Of a stretch of DNA of 64,000 nucleotides, positions 1 through 11,097 are shown piece by piece. Source of the DNA: Saussurea involucrata (lineage: Eukaryota; Streptophyta; Magnoliopsida; Asterales; Asteraceae); contig CM066312.1 of NCBI GenBank assembly GCA_033807775.1, forward strand, positions 24,835,696 to 24,899,695, given 5' to 3'. How positions within the stretch are numbered: position 1 is the stretch's first letter; each line of letters starts with the position of its first letter. Both the position numbers and the translations under genes were made by a program. The notes beneath the pieces are model-generated. The model did not search any database. It was not told the DNA's origin and saw only the letters and a list, made by a program, of their open reading frames with translations.

Positions 1-1176
1 ATTCAATTCTTCATCCTTATCGGTGTCTAAGTCTGTGTGTTCTCTCTACACCGAAATCCATCTCCGTACTCTACACCGAAGCCATCACCTACTTCATTAC
101 CAACATTCTATTTCCCACCATACATCTCACCCCACATTTTCTCATCCATCCCACCACATATATTGCCCCAACCTCATTTCTTTTTCATGTTACCATCCAT
201 CTTACCACCCAACTCTTTCTGCCTCTCAACCTCAACCTTCTCTTCCTTTAGCACAACATCCTGGATTTGAAGATCCCTCCCTTCATGACTATGTGTGGAG
301 CTATGAGTGGAGCTTGAAGATCTACCCTTAAAGATGCCTTGAAGATCTATATTTGAAGACTACACTTGAAGATTGAAGATGACTTCAAGATTTTTCCCAC
401 AATCTTCAGAAGATAAATCGTTTCCATCATCTTTCGAAGATCAATGACAAACATCTTAAAAAAAAAACTGCCGATTTTTTTTTGCCGAACTTATTTCTGC
501 CGAAACTTGCTTCTGCCGAAATTCATCTTCAAAAAAAAGGTCTTGTGTTCTGGCCGATTTCCCAACTTTTTCTTAGTATTTTTCCTACGTTGGCCGCTGA
601 GGGGGAGAATTTATCTGAGGGGGAGCAACATCAATCCTACTACTCATATCCAGCGTCCAACTCGAAAAATGAGGAAATCGACGGACCGGTTAAGGGGAAG
701 CACATCAGTTCGGGCGGATCTAACTGAGGGGGAGGAACACAAAGATCAACTGGACTAACTGAGGGGGAGCAAAACAAAGAAAAGGGATGGTGATGCTGAA
801 CAGGAAAAGCTGAAGATGATTCACTCCACCTCAAACCCTCCCTCAAAGATTTCCAACACATCAACGGGTTGCTGATCAAAATGAAGAATCCTCAAACCAG
901 ACACAAGTTTCAACTCGCCCCTCCAAAGATGCAAGTACATTTTTGTTCTGTTCATATTGACTATACTTCTTTCCTTTTTCTTTCATTTGTTTGTACAGCT
1001 ATACCTTTTATTTTATTTTACTTGTAAATGTCGGATACAAAAAAAAATCCAAAAAGAACAAAAAGAATGGACTATGTGAAAAGAACCCAAAAAGAGTAAA
1101 GAAGGGTCAAAACGAATTATTCAGTATTTACTCATTAGATTCTAAGTATGGATGTCATCCTCAAATAGGGGGAGAT
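1..1176 (+). mobile_element. 3' internal part of a Sirevirus-like Ty1/copia retrotransposon
   Basis: This stretch runs directly into an LTR at 1177 and is read as the 3' internal region of a copia element whose 5' part lies outside the window. I see no convincing protein domain in any frame; the open frames near the left edge are low-complexity and rich in Ser, His and Pro. Several G-rich purine tracts of the form CTGAGGGGGAG precede the LTR, and the last one (AAATAGGGGGAGAT, 1163-1176) abuts it as the expected plus-strand primer. Repeated polypurine tracts upstream of the 3' LTR are a known hallmark of Sireviruses, which is the basis for the assignment. Loss of all pol sequence from view prevents confirmation. 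Confidence 0.65.
598..771 (+). promoter_or_regulatory. Cluster of four polypurine-tract copies
   Basis: Near-identical purine runs reading CTGAGGGGGAG occur at about 598-608, 615-626, 724-735 and 759-770, each preceded by CT and followed by an A-rich stretch. A fifth, slightly different tract touches the LTR at 1163-1176. The polypurine tract primes plus-strand DNA synthesis in LTR retrotransposons, and only the LTR-adjacent copy is needed for that. The extra copies match the multiple-PPT arrangement described for Sireviruses. Confidence 0.6.
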
Positions 1177-1399
1177 TGTTGGGTCACCTAAGATTTGAAG
1201 ATGACCTCAGTCTCTCAATTTTACACAGTTCATACTTAGAATAATTTTTAGGTTCTTTACAAGCAGTTTAATTGTATAAAAATGTTCGGTGAAGTCGAAG
1301 ATCAACCGAAGAAACAAAGTAGAAGTATATCTTCAAAGCGAATAGACTTCTCAACCAAAGTTTAAGCTGCTACTTGAAGACTTTTCCTAAAGTCTTAGC

Positions 1400-1812
1400 C
1401 AGGTCACTTGAAGATTTTGAAGAAGATGAAATGTCAGGCAAGATTTTGAAGAAGCAAAATTTTGAAGAAGATGAAATGTTAGGCAAGATTTTGAAGAAGC
1501 AAAATTTTGAAGATGATGAAATGTCAGGCAAGATTTTGAAGAAGCAAAACTTTGAAGAAGATAATATGTTAGGCAAAATCTTGAAGACATGTTAGGCATA
1601 TCTTCGGCAAGATCTTTGAAGAAGATAACATGTTAGGCAAAATCCTTGAAGACATGTTAGGCATATCTTCGGCAAGATCTTTGAAGAAGATAACATGTTA
1701 GGCAAAATCCTTGAAGACATGTTAGGCATATCTTCGGTAAGATCTTTGAAGAAGATAACATGTTAGGCAAATTCCTTGAAGACATGTTAGGAATATCTTC
1801 GGCAAAGAAATT
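1400..1812 (+). repeat. Two tandem arrays inside the copia LTR
   Basis: From about 1405 to 1590 a unit of about 45 bp containing AAGATTTTGAAGAAG and ATGTCAGGC or ATGTTAGGC repeats about four times. From about 1587 to 1812 a longer unit of about 66 bp containing GACATGTTAGGC, ATCTTCGGCAAGATC and GAAGATAACATG repeats three to four times. Both sit upstream of the LTR TATA box, where LTR enhancer repeats are often found. The motif TGAAGA recurs throughout. Confidence 0.75.
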
Positions 1813-2060
1813 TCGGCAGGTATATTAACTTTATCTGCAGAATATATTCAGGATATCTTGCATTGATAGAGACATCATCCGAAGATCAGAAAAAGGTTCT
1901 TTGGATTGTTTATCTCTTTCAAGAAACTTCTGCTTCAACAAGCAGGTCAACGCTTGAAGACAAAAGTAAAAGGACAAAATTACTTTTCAGAAGACATGCT
2001 TCCTATCTGCCTTCCATGCTCTCTTTGACAAGTGTCCATTGCATTTAATGCATAAGGCAC

Positions 2061-2067
2061 TATAAAA
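2061..2067 (+). promoter_or_regulatory. TATA box of copia LTR
   Basis: TATAAAA lies about 10 nt downstream of the palindrome TGCATTTAATGCA (2038-2051 region). A similar palindrome precedes the TATA box of the copia LTR at 62264-63230, which supports a shared promoter design. Confidence 0.6.
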
Positions 2068-2380
2068 GGAGATCATCTTCAACCTTGCAAATCACCAGTT
2101 TACAGAACTCTCAAGCTTTCAAGTGCTGGCATTTCTCTCTCAGAAGTTCATTTGTTTTCTAAGTGTTTTACAATTGTTCTTATTCTCTGTGTGGCTTTGT
2201 GTTAGATTGTTTAAGCAGATTTTATCTGTTTTGTTCCGCAACAATCTTTAAGTTTTCTATGTGTAATTCTTGATTTTAAATCAATAAAGAATTAATTAAG
2301 TGAAAAATTGTGTGTATTGTATTCAACCCCCCCTTCTACAATACTTGTTTACCATTGCTAATCTATAGCTGGGACCAACA

Positions 2381-2822
2381 TATGGGTATTCTGGTCTGGA
2401 AGAATAGGGGGCATATCAAAATAGTCATTTAACTGACTAAATGATTTATTACTAGGGGTATATTCTTCGTGATCATCACTATCGGTATCTGATCTGTCTA
2501 TATCAGCATTACACGTTTTGAAAACATAGGTTTCGTCATCAGCAACTCCAGCACATCGTCCTTCTTGTGGTTGTTGTTGTTGCGTCTCCGGAACATAATC
2601 AGGAATACAGTCGTTAAGACCTTCGTCGTCATCAGCGTCGTCATCGCCTTCGTCGTCACCGTCGTCGTCACCTTCGTCATTGTCTTCGTTACACACCGAG
2701 GATTCAGCATACACATAAAGTAATGGAGGTCTTTCTGATTCGGCTGCAAAGTGCATAAAACCAGAGATATCCCCATCGTTGCATAACTCCACAAATGACC
2801 CATCACTATTCTTGAACGCTAA
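2381..2822 (-). pseudogene. MULE transposase gene, second surviving piece
   Basis: Read on the minus strand, this is the continuation of the fragment at 11098-11286: removing the intervening Ty3 element and one copy of its target duplication rejoins the two in the same reading frame. The visible protein has the stretch FVELCNDGDISGFMHFAAES, then an Asp/Glu-rich acidic run encoded by GAT/GAC repeats, then a Gln-rich patch and a Ser/Asp-rich tail. This organisation resembles the N-terminal part of plant Mutator-like transposase proteins, upstream of the catalytic and SWIM zinc-finger domains, neither of which is here. The reading frame ends where the copia LTR begins at 2380, and the catalytic half would lie beyond that element, outside the window. 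Confidence 0.7.
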
Positions 2823-2827
2823 CTTGA
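2823..2827. repeat. Target-site duplication, left copy (Ty3 element)
   Basis: CTTGA flanks the 5' LTR and CTTGC (11098-11102) flanks the 3' LTR. They match at four of five bases, as expected for the 5-bp duplication of a Ty3 integrase with one later substitution. They also mark the point where the MULE reading frame was split. Confidence 0.65.
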
Positions 2828-4521
2828 TGTAATACCCCGGGTAAGGTCATTATTTAAACCCTCTTATCGTTAAATTGAATAAGTTTATAATAATATATTT
2901 AGGGTAAAAATTTGGTTAATTTGTAAGTTTAGGGTGTTTAGACTATTATTGATTAGTGTAAGGGATAAAAGGGTAAATGTGGATAGATATTATCCTTAGA
3001 ATGTCCAGGAAATCTTAATTATTCAGCAAAAATATCAAAGGGTGTGTGTGTGTTTTGGAAGAAAAGAAGAAAGGAAGAAAAGCTAGCTTAAGAGATCATT
3101 TGGTGTACTTGGAAGAGATTATAGGTATGTTTCCTTTACAATTTATGTTTGTAAATGTTAATAGGAAATTTCTGTCGGATTAAAATCATCAAAATCGATC
3201 TGGTATAAATCACAGTCGGATTCTGGGTAGAAATAGGGCAAACAGTCAGAGGTGTCCGGACACTATGAATGTGTCCGGGTGGTTTTGTTGGGAGTGTCCG
3301 GGTAACTTGTTGGTGGTGTCCGGATAGTGTTCTGCAGATTTCCGGACGAGTTATTTATCCGGGTAAGTCTTCTTTTCATTAAGTTCCGGTTAAAAATGGG
3401 TTACCGGATAGTATCCGGATTTCTTTAGTGTCCGGATGTTAACCGGATTAGTTGTGCTGTCCGGAAAAGCTGTGCTGTCCGGAAAAGTAGTGTTGTCCGG
3501 ATAAACTTTGGTTTCCGGATACCTTGGCTGATTGATCAAATTGATGAGTTTAGATGCTTTTAAGTGTCCAGTAGCCTGAGTATTGTTAATTCATGGATAG
3601 GGAATGATCTAGGATCGAATGTACTGTGGACTCGACTTAAGTTCGGGTTTGGGGGTAACATTTAGGGACTAGAGTGTTTTAGAGTTCTTAATCTTGGTAA
3701 GACTTGTGTGATCAAAGTAGTAAGACAATAGTTGTATATGATTGTTTCAGATTCTGTGAAATTGAAGTGAAGCTGAATTGTTTGAGAAAAGCTTGGTGGA
3801 CATTTTGATAAGTCAAACGGGTGAGTTTTTACTTTAAAAACGTTTTTTAATGGAATACGTATATGTGTGGATTGGGAATGAAATAGTTGATGACTATGTG
3901 TTTATATGTGAATTATAATATAGTGAGGTATTATATTTACATAAGTATTATAATATGTTATAATACGTTGGCCGGGTTTAAGACCGGTGTGTTTGGCTAT
4001 AGAATCTGTATAGCGTTGTTTGGCTGTAGATGTTGTACAGCGTTGTATATTATTAGTTGGCTTGCTACCACTAATATGGCCAGGAGGAAATGAGAAGGAA
4101 AGGTACACGATGTGTGAGTTTAAATTGGATATATGTAACTATGTGGCGTGATTTATATGATTGAAGTTTGTATAAATGGTTTTTAAACTAACAGGGGTTT
4201 CTCACTTAGACCAACAGGTCTAACCCTCATTTTGTTTTAAAAATATGTATTCCAGGTGACGGATCAAGTAAGGGCAAGTAAGTAGAGTATGAGATGGATG
4301 GCTAGTAAGGAAGACTATAAGACGAAGCTTTTGACTTATTTAGTAGTTGTAATGGAATGTTAAGTGTTATGGATGCAAATAGCACAAGGATTGTATTTCA
4401 AATGTTTTCTTTCTATTTGTAAAAGACTACCGGACCGTACATGTAAAGTGAAGTTTGTTTGTTATATCTAATTGTGTTATATTGTGTGATATGTCGTGTA
4501 TATGGGATAAGGGATGTTACA
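2828..4521 (+). repeat. 5' LTR of the Ty3 element
   Basis: Begins TGTAATACCCCGGG and ends GGGATGTTACA, the terminal style of plant chromoviruses. Between about 3250 and 3520 the motif TCCGG or CCGGA recurs some twenty times. The end of the LTR is followed by the primer binding site. It differs from the 3' LTR at about ten positions, for example A/G near 2850 and A/G near 4261. Confidence 0.93.
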
Positions 4522-4523
4522 AA

Positions 4524-4536
4524 TGGTATCAGAGCC
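4524..4536 (+). promoter_or_regulatory. Primer binding site, initiator tRNA-Met
   Basis: TGGTATCAGAGCC begins two bases after the LTR end and is complementary to the 3' end of initiator methionine tRNA, the usual primer for plant Ty3 and copia elements. Confidence 0.9.
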
Positions 4537-4783
4537 TTAGTTTAAGGGATTTAGGTATTTGTATCTGTACCTAGACTTAAACTGCATGTGAAGTAGGATG
4601 TCCCTATCATTATAGAACCTTGGGATGATGAAGTATAAAAGGTAGAAGGAACATCATGTAAGGTAATTTCATATTACACCTGGCCAGTGTAATCGTGATC
4701 TTACAGGTACATGTTTGAACTGGAATACCTTGTTATATGGGGTATGTGCTTATGTGTATATTAATCTTGTTTAAATCTACAGA

Positions 4784-6331
4784 ATGGCAAGTGGTACAAG
4801 AAATTCGAATCGAGGAGGAGGAAGAAATCCAAACAGAACTAATCCGCCAGTAGGAACAGGGGACAGGGGAGGCAGAACAGGGGGCAGAACTGGAGGTAGA
4901 CTTCGAGGTGGAGCTGGAGGTAGAACCGGAGGTAGAACTCAACAAAATAGTACGGATTTCATTACCAGAGCTGATTTAATGACAGAAATGGGGAGATTAC
5001 AAGACAATATTCAAGCTATGCTCAACCAAGCTCATAATACTGAAACAGAAAGACCAGGCCCTACTCTTGAAGAGGAGATGCCAATTACCCCAACGGTCTT
5101 ACCGGTAATGAGAAAATGTGATTACAAAATGTTTCTTAGCTGCAAGCCTCCGACATTCTCAGGGGATCGGGATCCGGTGAAAGCAATGAGGTGGATGAAG
5201 GAAATTGAAGCCATTTTTAAAACGAGTAAGTGTGCGGACGAAGATAGAGTATTGTACGGGTCAGCCATGTTGAAAGGAGATGCGTTGTATTGGTGGGAAT
5301 CGTTTATTCATTCAAAAGGACCCGATGTTTATTCTACCCTCTCTTGGGAAGAATTTGTGATAGTCTACAGGAACGCATTTTGTCCCCAAGCAGCCGTCAA
5401 ACAACTGGAAGGAGAATTCATGAATTTGCAACAAGGAAGCTTATCCGTTCGAGATTATACTGCTAGCTTTCTGGAAAAATCTCGATTTGCAGAATACTAT
5501 GTCGCTACAGAAGCGATGAAGATAGAAAGGTTTATCTTTGGGTTGAACTCAGAGATTAGAAGGTTAGTGACTGCAAAGGGACCCGATACCTTTTCAGCTG
5601 CAGTTGATGCAGCGGAAAATGTTGAACGAGATATGAGAAGGGATACGGGAGATAAGAGTATCGGAAAGAGAAAGTGGGAAGGACCACAATATGATCCGAA
5701 GAGGTCCCGATTTCAGAGGTATGATAACCGTCCGCCGTTTCGACCAGCGGAAAGACCATGTCCGAAGTGCAACCGTGTCCATCAAGGAAACTGCCAAGGT
5801 GATTTGCGAGCATGTTATAAGTGTGGGAAGACTGGGCACGTCATTAAGGATTGTAAGGTAACGCGGCTATGTTTCTTATGCAATTCTCCGGATCATTTCC
5901 AGTCAAACTGTCCGCGAGGGAGGATGCAGCAAGGTGGGCCATCAGGCAGGCCAGCAAATGTTAAACCAGTAGTGCCAAGACTGGAACCGCCAGTAATCAG
6001 AGGTCGCGCATTTCAGATGACTGAGAAAGAAGCGGAGGAAACTCCAGATGTGGTCACAGGTACATTTTTGATAAACTCTACACGTGCTAAAGTGTTATTT
6101 GATTCCGGTGCAAACCGATCGTTTGTGTCTCCTGCATTTGCTGCTTGTCTGTGTTTGAAACCTAAATTGTTAGAACATGCTCTATTAGTGGATACTGCAA
6201 ATGATAACCAAGTGCCGGTTAGTGAAGTATTTGATGGTTGTGTGATTAATATAGAGGGGTGTGGAGTGCCTATACAATTGTTTCCTATAACTTTGATAGA
6301 ATTTGATGTAGTAGTGGGAATGGACTGGTAG
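4784..6331 (+). pseudogene. Ty3 gag plus N-terminal protease (5' segment of gag-pol)
   Basis: The first 50 residues form a Gly/Arg/Asn-rich tail. A retrotransposon Gag core follows (YWWESF and the region to about residue 290). Then come zinc knuckles, including CYKCGKTGHVIKDC (CX2CX4HX4C) near residue 345, followed directly by CFLCNSPDHFQSNC. The protease active site is visible as LFDSGANRSFVS near residue 438. The frame then stops with TAG at 6329-6331, immediately after the VVVGMDW motif, where related elements continue without a break into pol. Since 6332 onward is in the same frame, this is a single nonsense change (TGG to TAG would explain it). The ATG at 4784 is the first after the primer site and fits the family. 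Gag would still be produced from this frame. Confidence 0.9.
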
Positions 6332-7918
6332 GCTGAGAATCAGGCTAATATAGTGTGTGATAAGAAGATAATAAATGTTGTATTGCCTGAGAGAGGACCG
6401 GTAGTGATTTATGGTGATCGTAGGAATCATCAGTCTTGTCTTATATCACTAGTAAAGGCACGTAAGTGTGTGAATAAGGGTTGTCAGAGTTACTTGGCTT
6501 ACGTGATAGATGTTAAGCCGGAAAAGATTAGGATGGAAGATATTCCTATCGTTAGTGAATTCCCTGAAGTATTCCCTGAAGACTTGAACAGTCTTCCGCC
6601 AGTTAGACAAGTCGAGTTCGGTATAGACTTAATTCCTGGAGCCACTCCTGTAGCCCGTGCACCGTACCGTTTGGCACCTCCAGAGATGAAAGAGATGATG
6701 GCACAACTACAAGATCTATCCGATAAGGGTTTCATCAGACCTAGTTCTTCGCCGTGGGGAGCACCAGTGTTATTTGTGAAAAAGAAAGATGGGTCGATGA
6801 GAATGTGTATTGACTACCGAGAATTGAATAAGCGCACGATAAAGAACAAGTATCCGCTACCCCGAATTGATGATCTCTTTGATCAGTTAGTTGGAGCTTG
6901 CTATTTCTCCAAGATTGATCTAAGGTCCGGTTATCACCAGCTGAAGGTTAAAGAAGAAGACGTTTTAAAGACTGCTTTTCGAACGAGGTATGGTCATCAT
7001 GAATTTTTAGTAATGCCATTTGGATTGACGAACGCTCCAGCTGCCTTTATGGATTTGATGAATCGGGTATGTAAGTCGTATCTCGATAAATTTGTAATTG
7101 TTTTTATCGATGATATTCTTATCTATTCTCGATCCAAGGAAGAGCACGCGCAACATCTTCGTTTGATTCTAGAGCTGCTGAAGAAGGAAAGGTTGTATGC
7201 AAAATTTTCAAAATGTGAGTTCTGGTTACGGAAAGTACAATTTCTGGGGCACGTGGTTTCTGAGAAAGGTATACAAGTCGATCCGATGAAAGTAGAAGCA
7301 GTTGAAAAGTGGGAACAGCCCAAGACAGCAACCGAGGTACGCAGTTTTCTGGGTTTGGCCGGTTACTATCGGAAATTCATAAAGGACTTCTCTCGTATCA
7401 CAACGCCTTTGACTAAGCTGACCCGAAAGAATTTGAAGTTTGAATGGAAAGCGGAACAGGACGAGGCATTCAGAATATTGAAAGAGAAACTATGCAGCGC
7501 GCCAATTCTATCACTACCTGAAGGTTCTGAAGACTTTGTCGTTTACAGTGATGCGTCTAAATTGGGATTGGGTTGTGTGCTTATGCAGCGTGGAAAGGTT
7601 ATAGCTTATGCTTCTCGCCAACTGAAGGATCATGAACGGCAGTATCCTACGCACGATATGGAGCTTGCTGCAGTCGTTTTCGCGTTAAAGATTTGGAGAC
7701 AATATCTGTATGGTTCCAAATGTCAGATTTATACTGACCACAAAAGTCTTCAACATCTCTTTGATCAGAAGGAACTAAATATGAGACAAAGGAGATGGTT
7801 GGAATTGTTGAATGATTACGACTGTGAAATCCTTTATCACCCGGGAAAGGCGAATGTAGTGGCAGATGCGCTCAGTCGTCAAGAAAGGAGTGGAACAATA
7901 AAAGTTATTTCAATATGA
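6332..7918 (+). pseudogene. Ty3 reverse transcriptase and RNase H segment of gag-pol
   Basis: The frame is continuous with gag across the TAG at 6331. It contains the linker PVARAPYRLAPPEMKEM, the RT fingers (GAPVLFVKKKDGSMRMCIDY), the catalytic box FIDDILIYS near 7110, and the thumb and connection SFLGLAGYYRKFIKDFS. RNase H follows, with the catalytic residues in VYSDASKLGLG (Asp), THDMELAAVV (Glu), YTDHKSLQ (Asp) and VVADALSR (Asp). A TGA at 7916-7918 then ends it, and the downstream frame is again the same, so this is a second isolated nonsense codon. All catalytic residues are present, so decay is recent. Confidence 0.9.
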
Positions 7919-9365
7919 ACTGAACTCTTACCCAACATATTTGACGAATTGCAGAAGTGTCAAGTGGAGGCTTATCAGGATGAACATCTGAAATCAGAAC
8001 GGTTAGCGGGGATGTCAGCATTGCTAGTAAAAGATGATCGGGGGTTATTGTGTCTGGGAAACAGAGTGTGGGTACCTCGTTTGGGTGGGTTACGTGATCG
8101 TGTTTTACAAGAAGCTCATCAATCCCGTTTCTCTATTCACCCAGGTACAAACAAGATGTATAAAGACCTAAAGCAATTCTATTGGTGGCCGGGGATAAAA
8201 AGAGGGATTGCTCAGTATGTAGAACGGTGTGATACTTGTAGGAAAGGTAAAGATCGAACATCAAAAGCCATTTGGTCAACTACAACGACTAGAAATACCT
8301 ATGTGGAAGTGGGAGCAGATTACCACGGACTTTATCACAAAGCTACCAAGAACTCCGAAGGGATTCGATTCTATTTGGGTGATCGTCGACAGGTTGTCAA
8401 AGTCTGCACACTTCCTACCAATAAAGGAAACCGATTCATTGGAGCGATTAGCTAAGTTATACATTAATGAAATAGTAACTCGACATGGAGTTCCAATCTC
8501 GATCATTTCTGATCGTGATAGTCGTTTTACTTCAAGATTTTGGAGAAGCTTTCAAAGGGAAATGGGGACTCAGATAAAGTTAAGTACGGCGTATCATCCT
8601 CAAACATATGGACAGAGTGAACGAACAATTCAGACCTTAGAAGATATGCTCCGGGCTTGTATTGTTGATTTTGGGGGATCGTGGGATAAGCATTTGCCGT
8701 TAATCGAATTCGCTTACAACAACAGTTATCAATCCAGCATACAAGCGGCACCGTTTGAAGTACTGTATGGTAGGAAATGTCGAACGCCTCTGTGTTGGAA
8801 CGAAGTGGGAGAGAAACAGTTAGCGGGGCCGGAAATAGTTCAGTTAACCGCCGATAAGGTTACACAGATCCGAGAAAGATTGAAAGTGGCTCAAGATAGA
8901 CAGAAGAGTTACGCTGATCGCCGTCGAAAGCCGTTGGAATTTCAAGTTGGGGATTACGTAATGTTAAAGGTTTCGCCGTGGAAAGGAGTCATCAGATTCG
9001 GTCGACAGGGTAAGCTTAGCCCAAGGTATATTGGACCATTTGCAATCACTGAAAGGATCGGGGAGGTAGCTTACAGATTAGATCTTCCACCAGAGTTGAG
9101 CATAATTCATAATGCATTTCACGTATCAAACTTCCGAAAGTGTTTAGTTACTCAAGATCAGGCAGTCTCCCTACCAGAGATACAAGTCGACGAAAGACTA
9201 AATTATATAGAAGAGCCAGAAGCTATAGTTGATTATAAGGTTAAAGTGCTGCGGAATAAGGAGATCAGGCAAGTGAAAGTTCAGTGGAGGCATCATAGAG
9301 GTCAGGATGCCACGTGGGAAACCGAATCGGACATGAGAGCCAAATACCCTCACCTTTTTGCTTAA
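7919..9365 (+). pseudogene. Ty3 integrase with C-terminal chromodomain
   Basis: The integrase zinc-binding H-H-C-C motif is readable from about 8116 to 8240 (HQSRFSIHPGTNK through CDTCRKGK). A one-base frameshift near 8245-8260 moves the frame. The catalytic core then reads on: the first Asp in TTDFITKLP, the second in ISDRDSRFTSRFW, and the Glu in YGQSERTIQTLEDML. The GPF/Y region (YIGPFAITERIGEVAYRL) follows. The last 50 residues have the chromodomain look (EAIVDYKVKVLRNKEIRQ, VQWRHHRGQDATWE), which targets insertion to particular chromatin and defines chromoviruses. The frame ends with TAA at 9363-9365, just before the polypurine tract. Confidence 0.9.
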
Positions 9366-9387
9366 CTGAATTCCGGGACGGAATTCT

Positions 9388-9403
9388 TTTAAGGGGGAGA
9401 TGA
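9388..9403 (+). promoter_or_regulatory. Polypurine tract of the Ty3 element
   Basis: The run TTTTAAGGGGGAGATGA directly precedes the 3' LTR start at 9404 and is the expected plus-strand primer. Confidence 0.85.
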
Positions 9404-11097
9404 TGTAATACCCCGGGTAAGGTCGTTATTTAAACCCTCTTATCGTTAAATTGAATAAGTTTATAATAATATATTTAGGGTAAAAATTTGGTTAATTTGT
9501 AAGTTTAGGGTGTTTAGACTATTATTGATTAGTGTAAGGGCTAAAAGGGTAAATGTGGATAGATATTATCCTTAGAATGTCCAGGAAATCTTAATTATTC
9601 AGCAAAAATATCAAAGGGTGTGTGTGTGTTTTGGAAGAAAAGAAGAAAGGAAGAAAAGCTAGCTTAAGAGATCATTTGGTGTACTTGGAAGAGATTACAG
9701 GTATGTTTCCTTTACAATTTATGTTTGTAAATGTTAATAGGAAGTTTCTGTCGGATTAAAATCATCAAAATCGATCTGGTATAAATCACAGTCGGATTCT
9801 GGGTAGAAATAGGGCAAACAGTCAGAGGTGTCCGGACACTATGAATGTGTCCGGGTGGTTTTGTTGGGAGTGTCCGGGTAACTTGTTGGTGGTGTCCGGA
9901 TAGTGTTCTGCAGATTTCCGGACGAGTTATTTATCCGGGTAAGTCTTCTTTTCATTATGTTCCGGTTAAAAATGGGTTACCGGATAGTATCCGGATTTCT
10001 TTAGTGTCCGGATGTTAACCGGATTAGTTGTGTTGTCCGGAAAAGCTGTGCTGTCCGGAAAAGTAGTGTTGTCCGGATAAACTTTGGTTTCCGGATACCT
10101 TGGCTGATTGATCAAATTTATGAGTTTAGATGCTTTTAAGTGTCCAGTAGCCTGAGTATTGTTAATTCATGGATAGGGAATGATCTAGGATCGAATGTAC
10201 TGTGGACTCGACTTAAGTTCGGGTTTGGGGGTAACATTTAGGGACTAGAGTGTTTTAGAGTTCTTAATCTTGGTAAGACTTGTGTGATCAAAGTAGTAAG
10301 ACAATACTTGTATATGATTGTTTCAGATTCTGTGAAATTGAAGTGAAGCTGAATTGTTTGAGAAAAGCTTGGTGGACATTTTGATAAGTCAAACAGGTGA
10401 GTTTTTACTTTAAAAACGTTTTTTAATGGAATACGTATATGTGTGGATTGGGAATGAAATAGTTGATGACTATGTGTTTATATGTGAATTATAATATAGT
10501 GAGGTATTATATTTACATAAGTATTATAATATGTTATAATACGTTGGCCGGGTTTAAGACCGGTGTGTTTGGCTATAGAATCTGTATAGCGTTGTTTGGC
10601 TGTAGATGTTGTACAGCGTTGTATATTATTAGTTGGCTTGCTACCACTAATATGGCCAGGAGGAAATGAGAAGGAAAGGTACACGATGTGTGAGTTTAAA
10701 TTGGATATATGTAACTATGTGGCGTGATTTATATGATTGAAGTTTGTATAAATGGTTTTTAAACTAACAGGGGTTTCTCACTTAGACCAACAGGTCTAAC
10801 CCTCATTTTGTTTTAAAAATATGTATTCCAGGTGGCGGATCAAGTAAGGGCAAGTAAGTAGAGTATGAGATGGATGGCTAGTAAGGAAGACTATAAGACG
10901 AAGCTTTTGACTTATTTAGTAGTTGTAATGGAATGTTAAGTGTTATGGATGCAAATAGCACAAGGATTGTATTTCAAATGTTTTCTTTCTATTTGTAAAA
11001 GACTACCGGACCGTACATGTAAAGTGAAGTTTGTTTGTTATATCTAATTGTGTTATATTGTGTGATATGTCGTGTATATGGGATAAGGGATGTTACA
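9404..11097 (+). repeat. 3' LTR of the Ty3 element
   Basis: Same length (1694 bp) and termini as the 5' LTR, and almost identical. The dense TCCGG repeats and the GTTTGGCTATAG/GTTTGGCTGTAG duplication near 10570-10610 are conserved in both copies. Confidence 0.93.

Larger units (their letters stand above)
1177..2380 (+). repeat. 3' LTR of Sirevirus-like copia element
   Basis: The repeat starts TGTTGGGTCACC right after the polypurine tract and ends GGGACCAACA, so its ends form a short inverted repeat (TGTTGG/CCAACA) with the canonical TG...CA termini. It is about 1.2 kb. A TATA box (TATAAAA, 2061-2067) and a downstream AATAAA-rich stretch near 2281 fit promoter and polyadenylation functions. 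The interior carries two arrays of tandem repeats. The right end lies inside a minus-strand MULE gene, so this element broke that gene. The matching 5' LTR is outside the window. Confidence 0.8.
2828..11097 (+). mobile_element. Complete chromodomain Ty3/gypsy retrotransposon
   Basis: An 8.27-kb element with two LTRs of equal length (1694 bp), a tRNA-Met primer site directly after the 5' LTR, a gag-pol reading frame and a polypurine tract directly before the 3' LTR. The protein order is gag, zinc knuckles, protease, RT, RNase H, integrase, chromodomain, which fits the Tekay-like chromoviruses. I count about ten substitutions between the LTRs by eye (roughly 0.6 percent), so insertion is recent. 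Pol carries two stop codons and one frameshift, so this copy is not autonomous as it stands. It sits inside a MULE gene. Confidence 0.93.

Noticed and set aside
1405..1812. Tandem repeats that could be taken for a CRISPR-like array
   Set aside because: Units are contiguous without unique spacers and lie in an LTR of plant DNA.
4524..4536. TGGTATCAGAGCC and similar words as parts of tRNA genes
   Set aside because: They are primer binding sites beside LTRs or in the viral leader; no cloverleaf surrounds them. No tRNA or rRNA gene was found in the window.
10463..10684. Overlapping open frames in the Ty3 LTRs (also at 3887-4108)
   Set aside because: Identical in both LTRs, short, no domain; chance frames in regulatory repeats.
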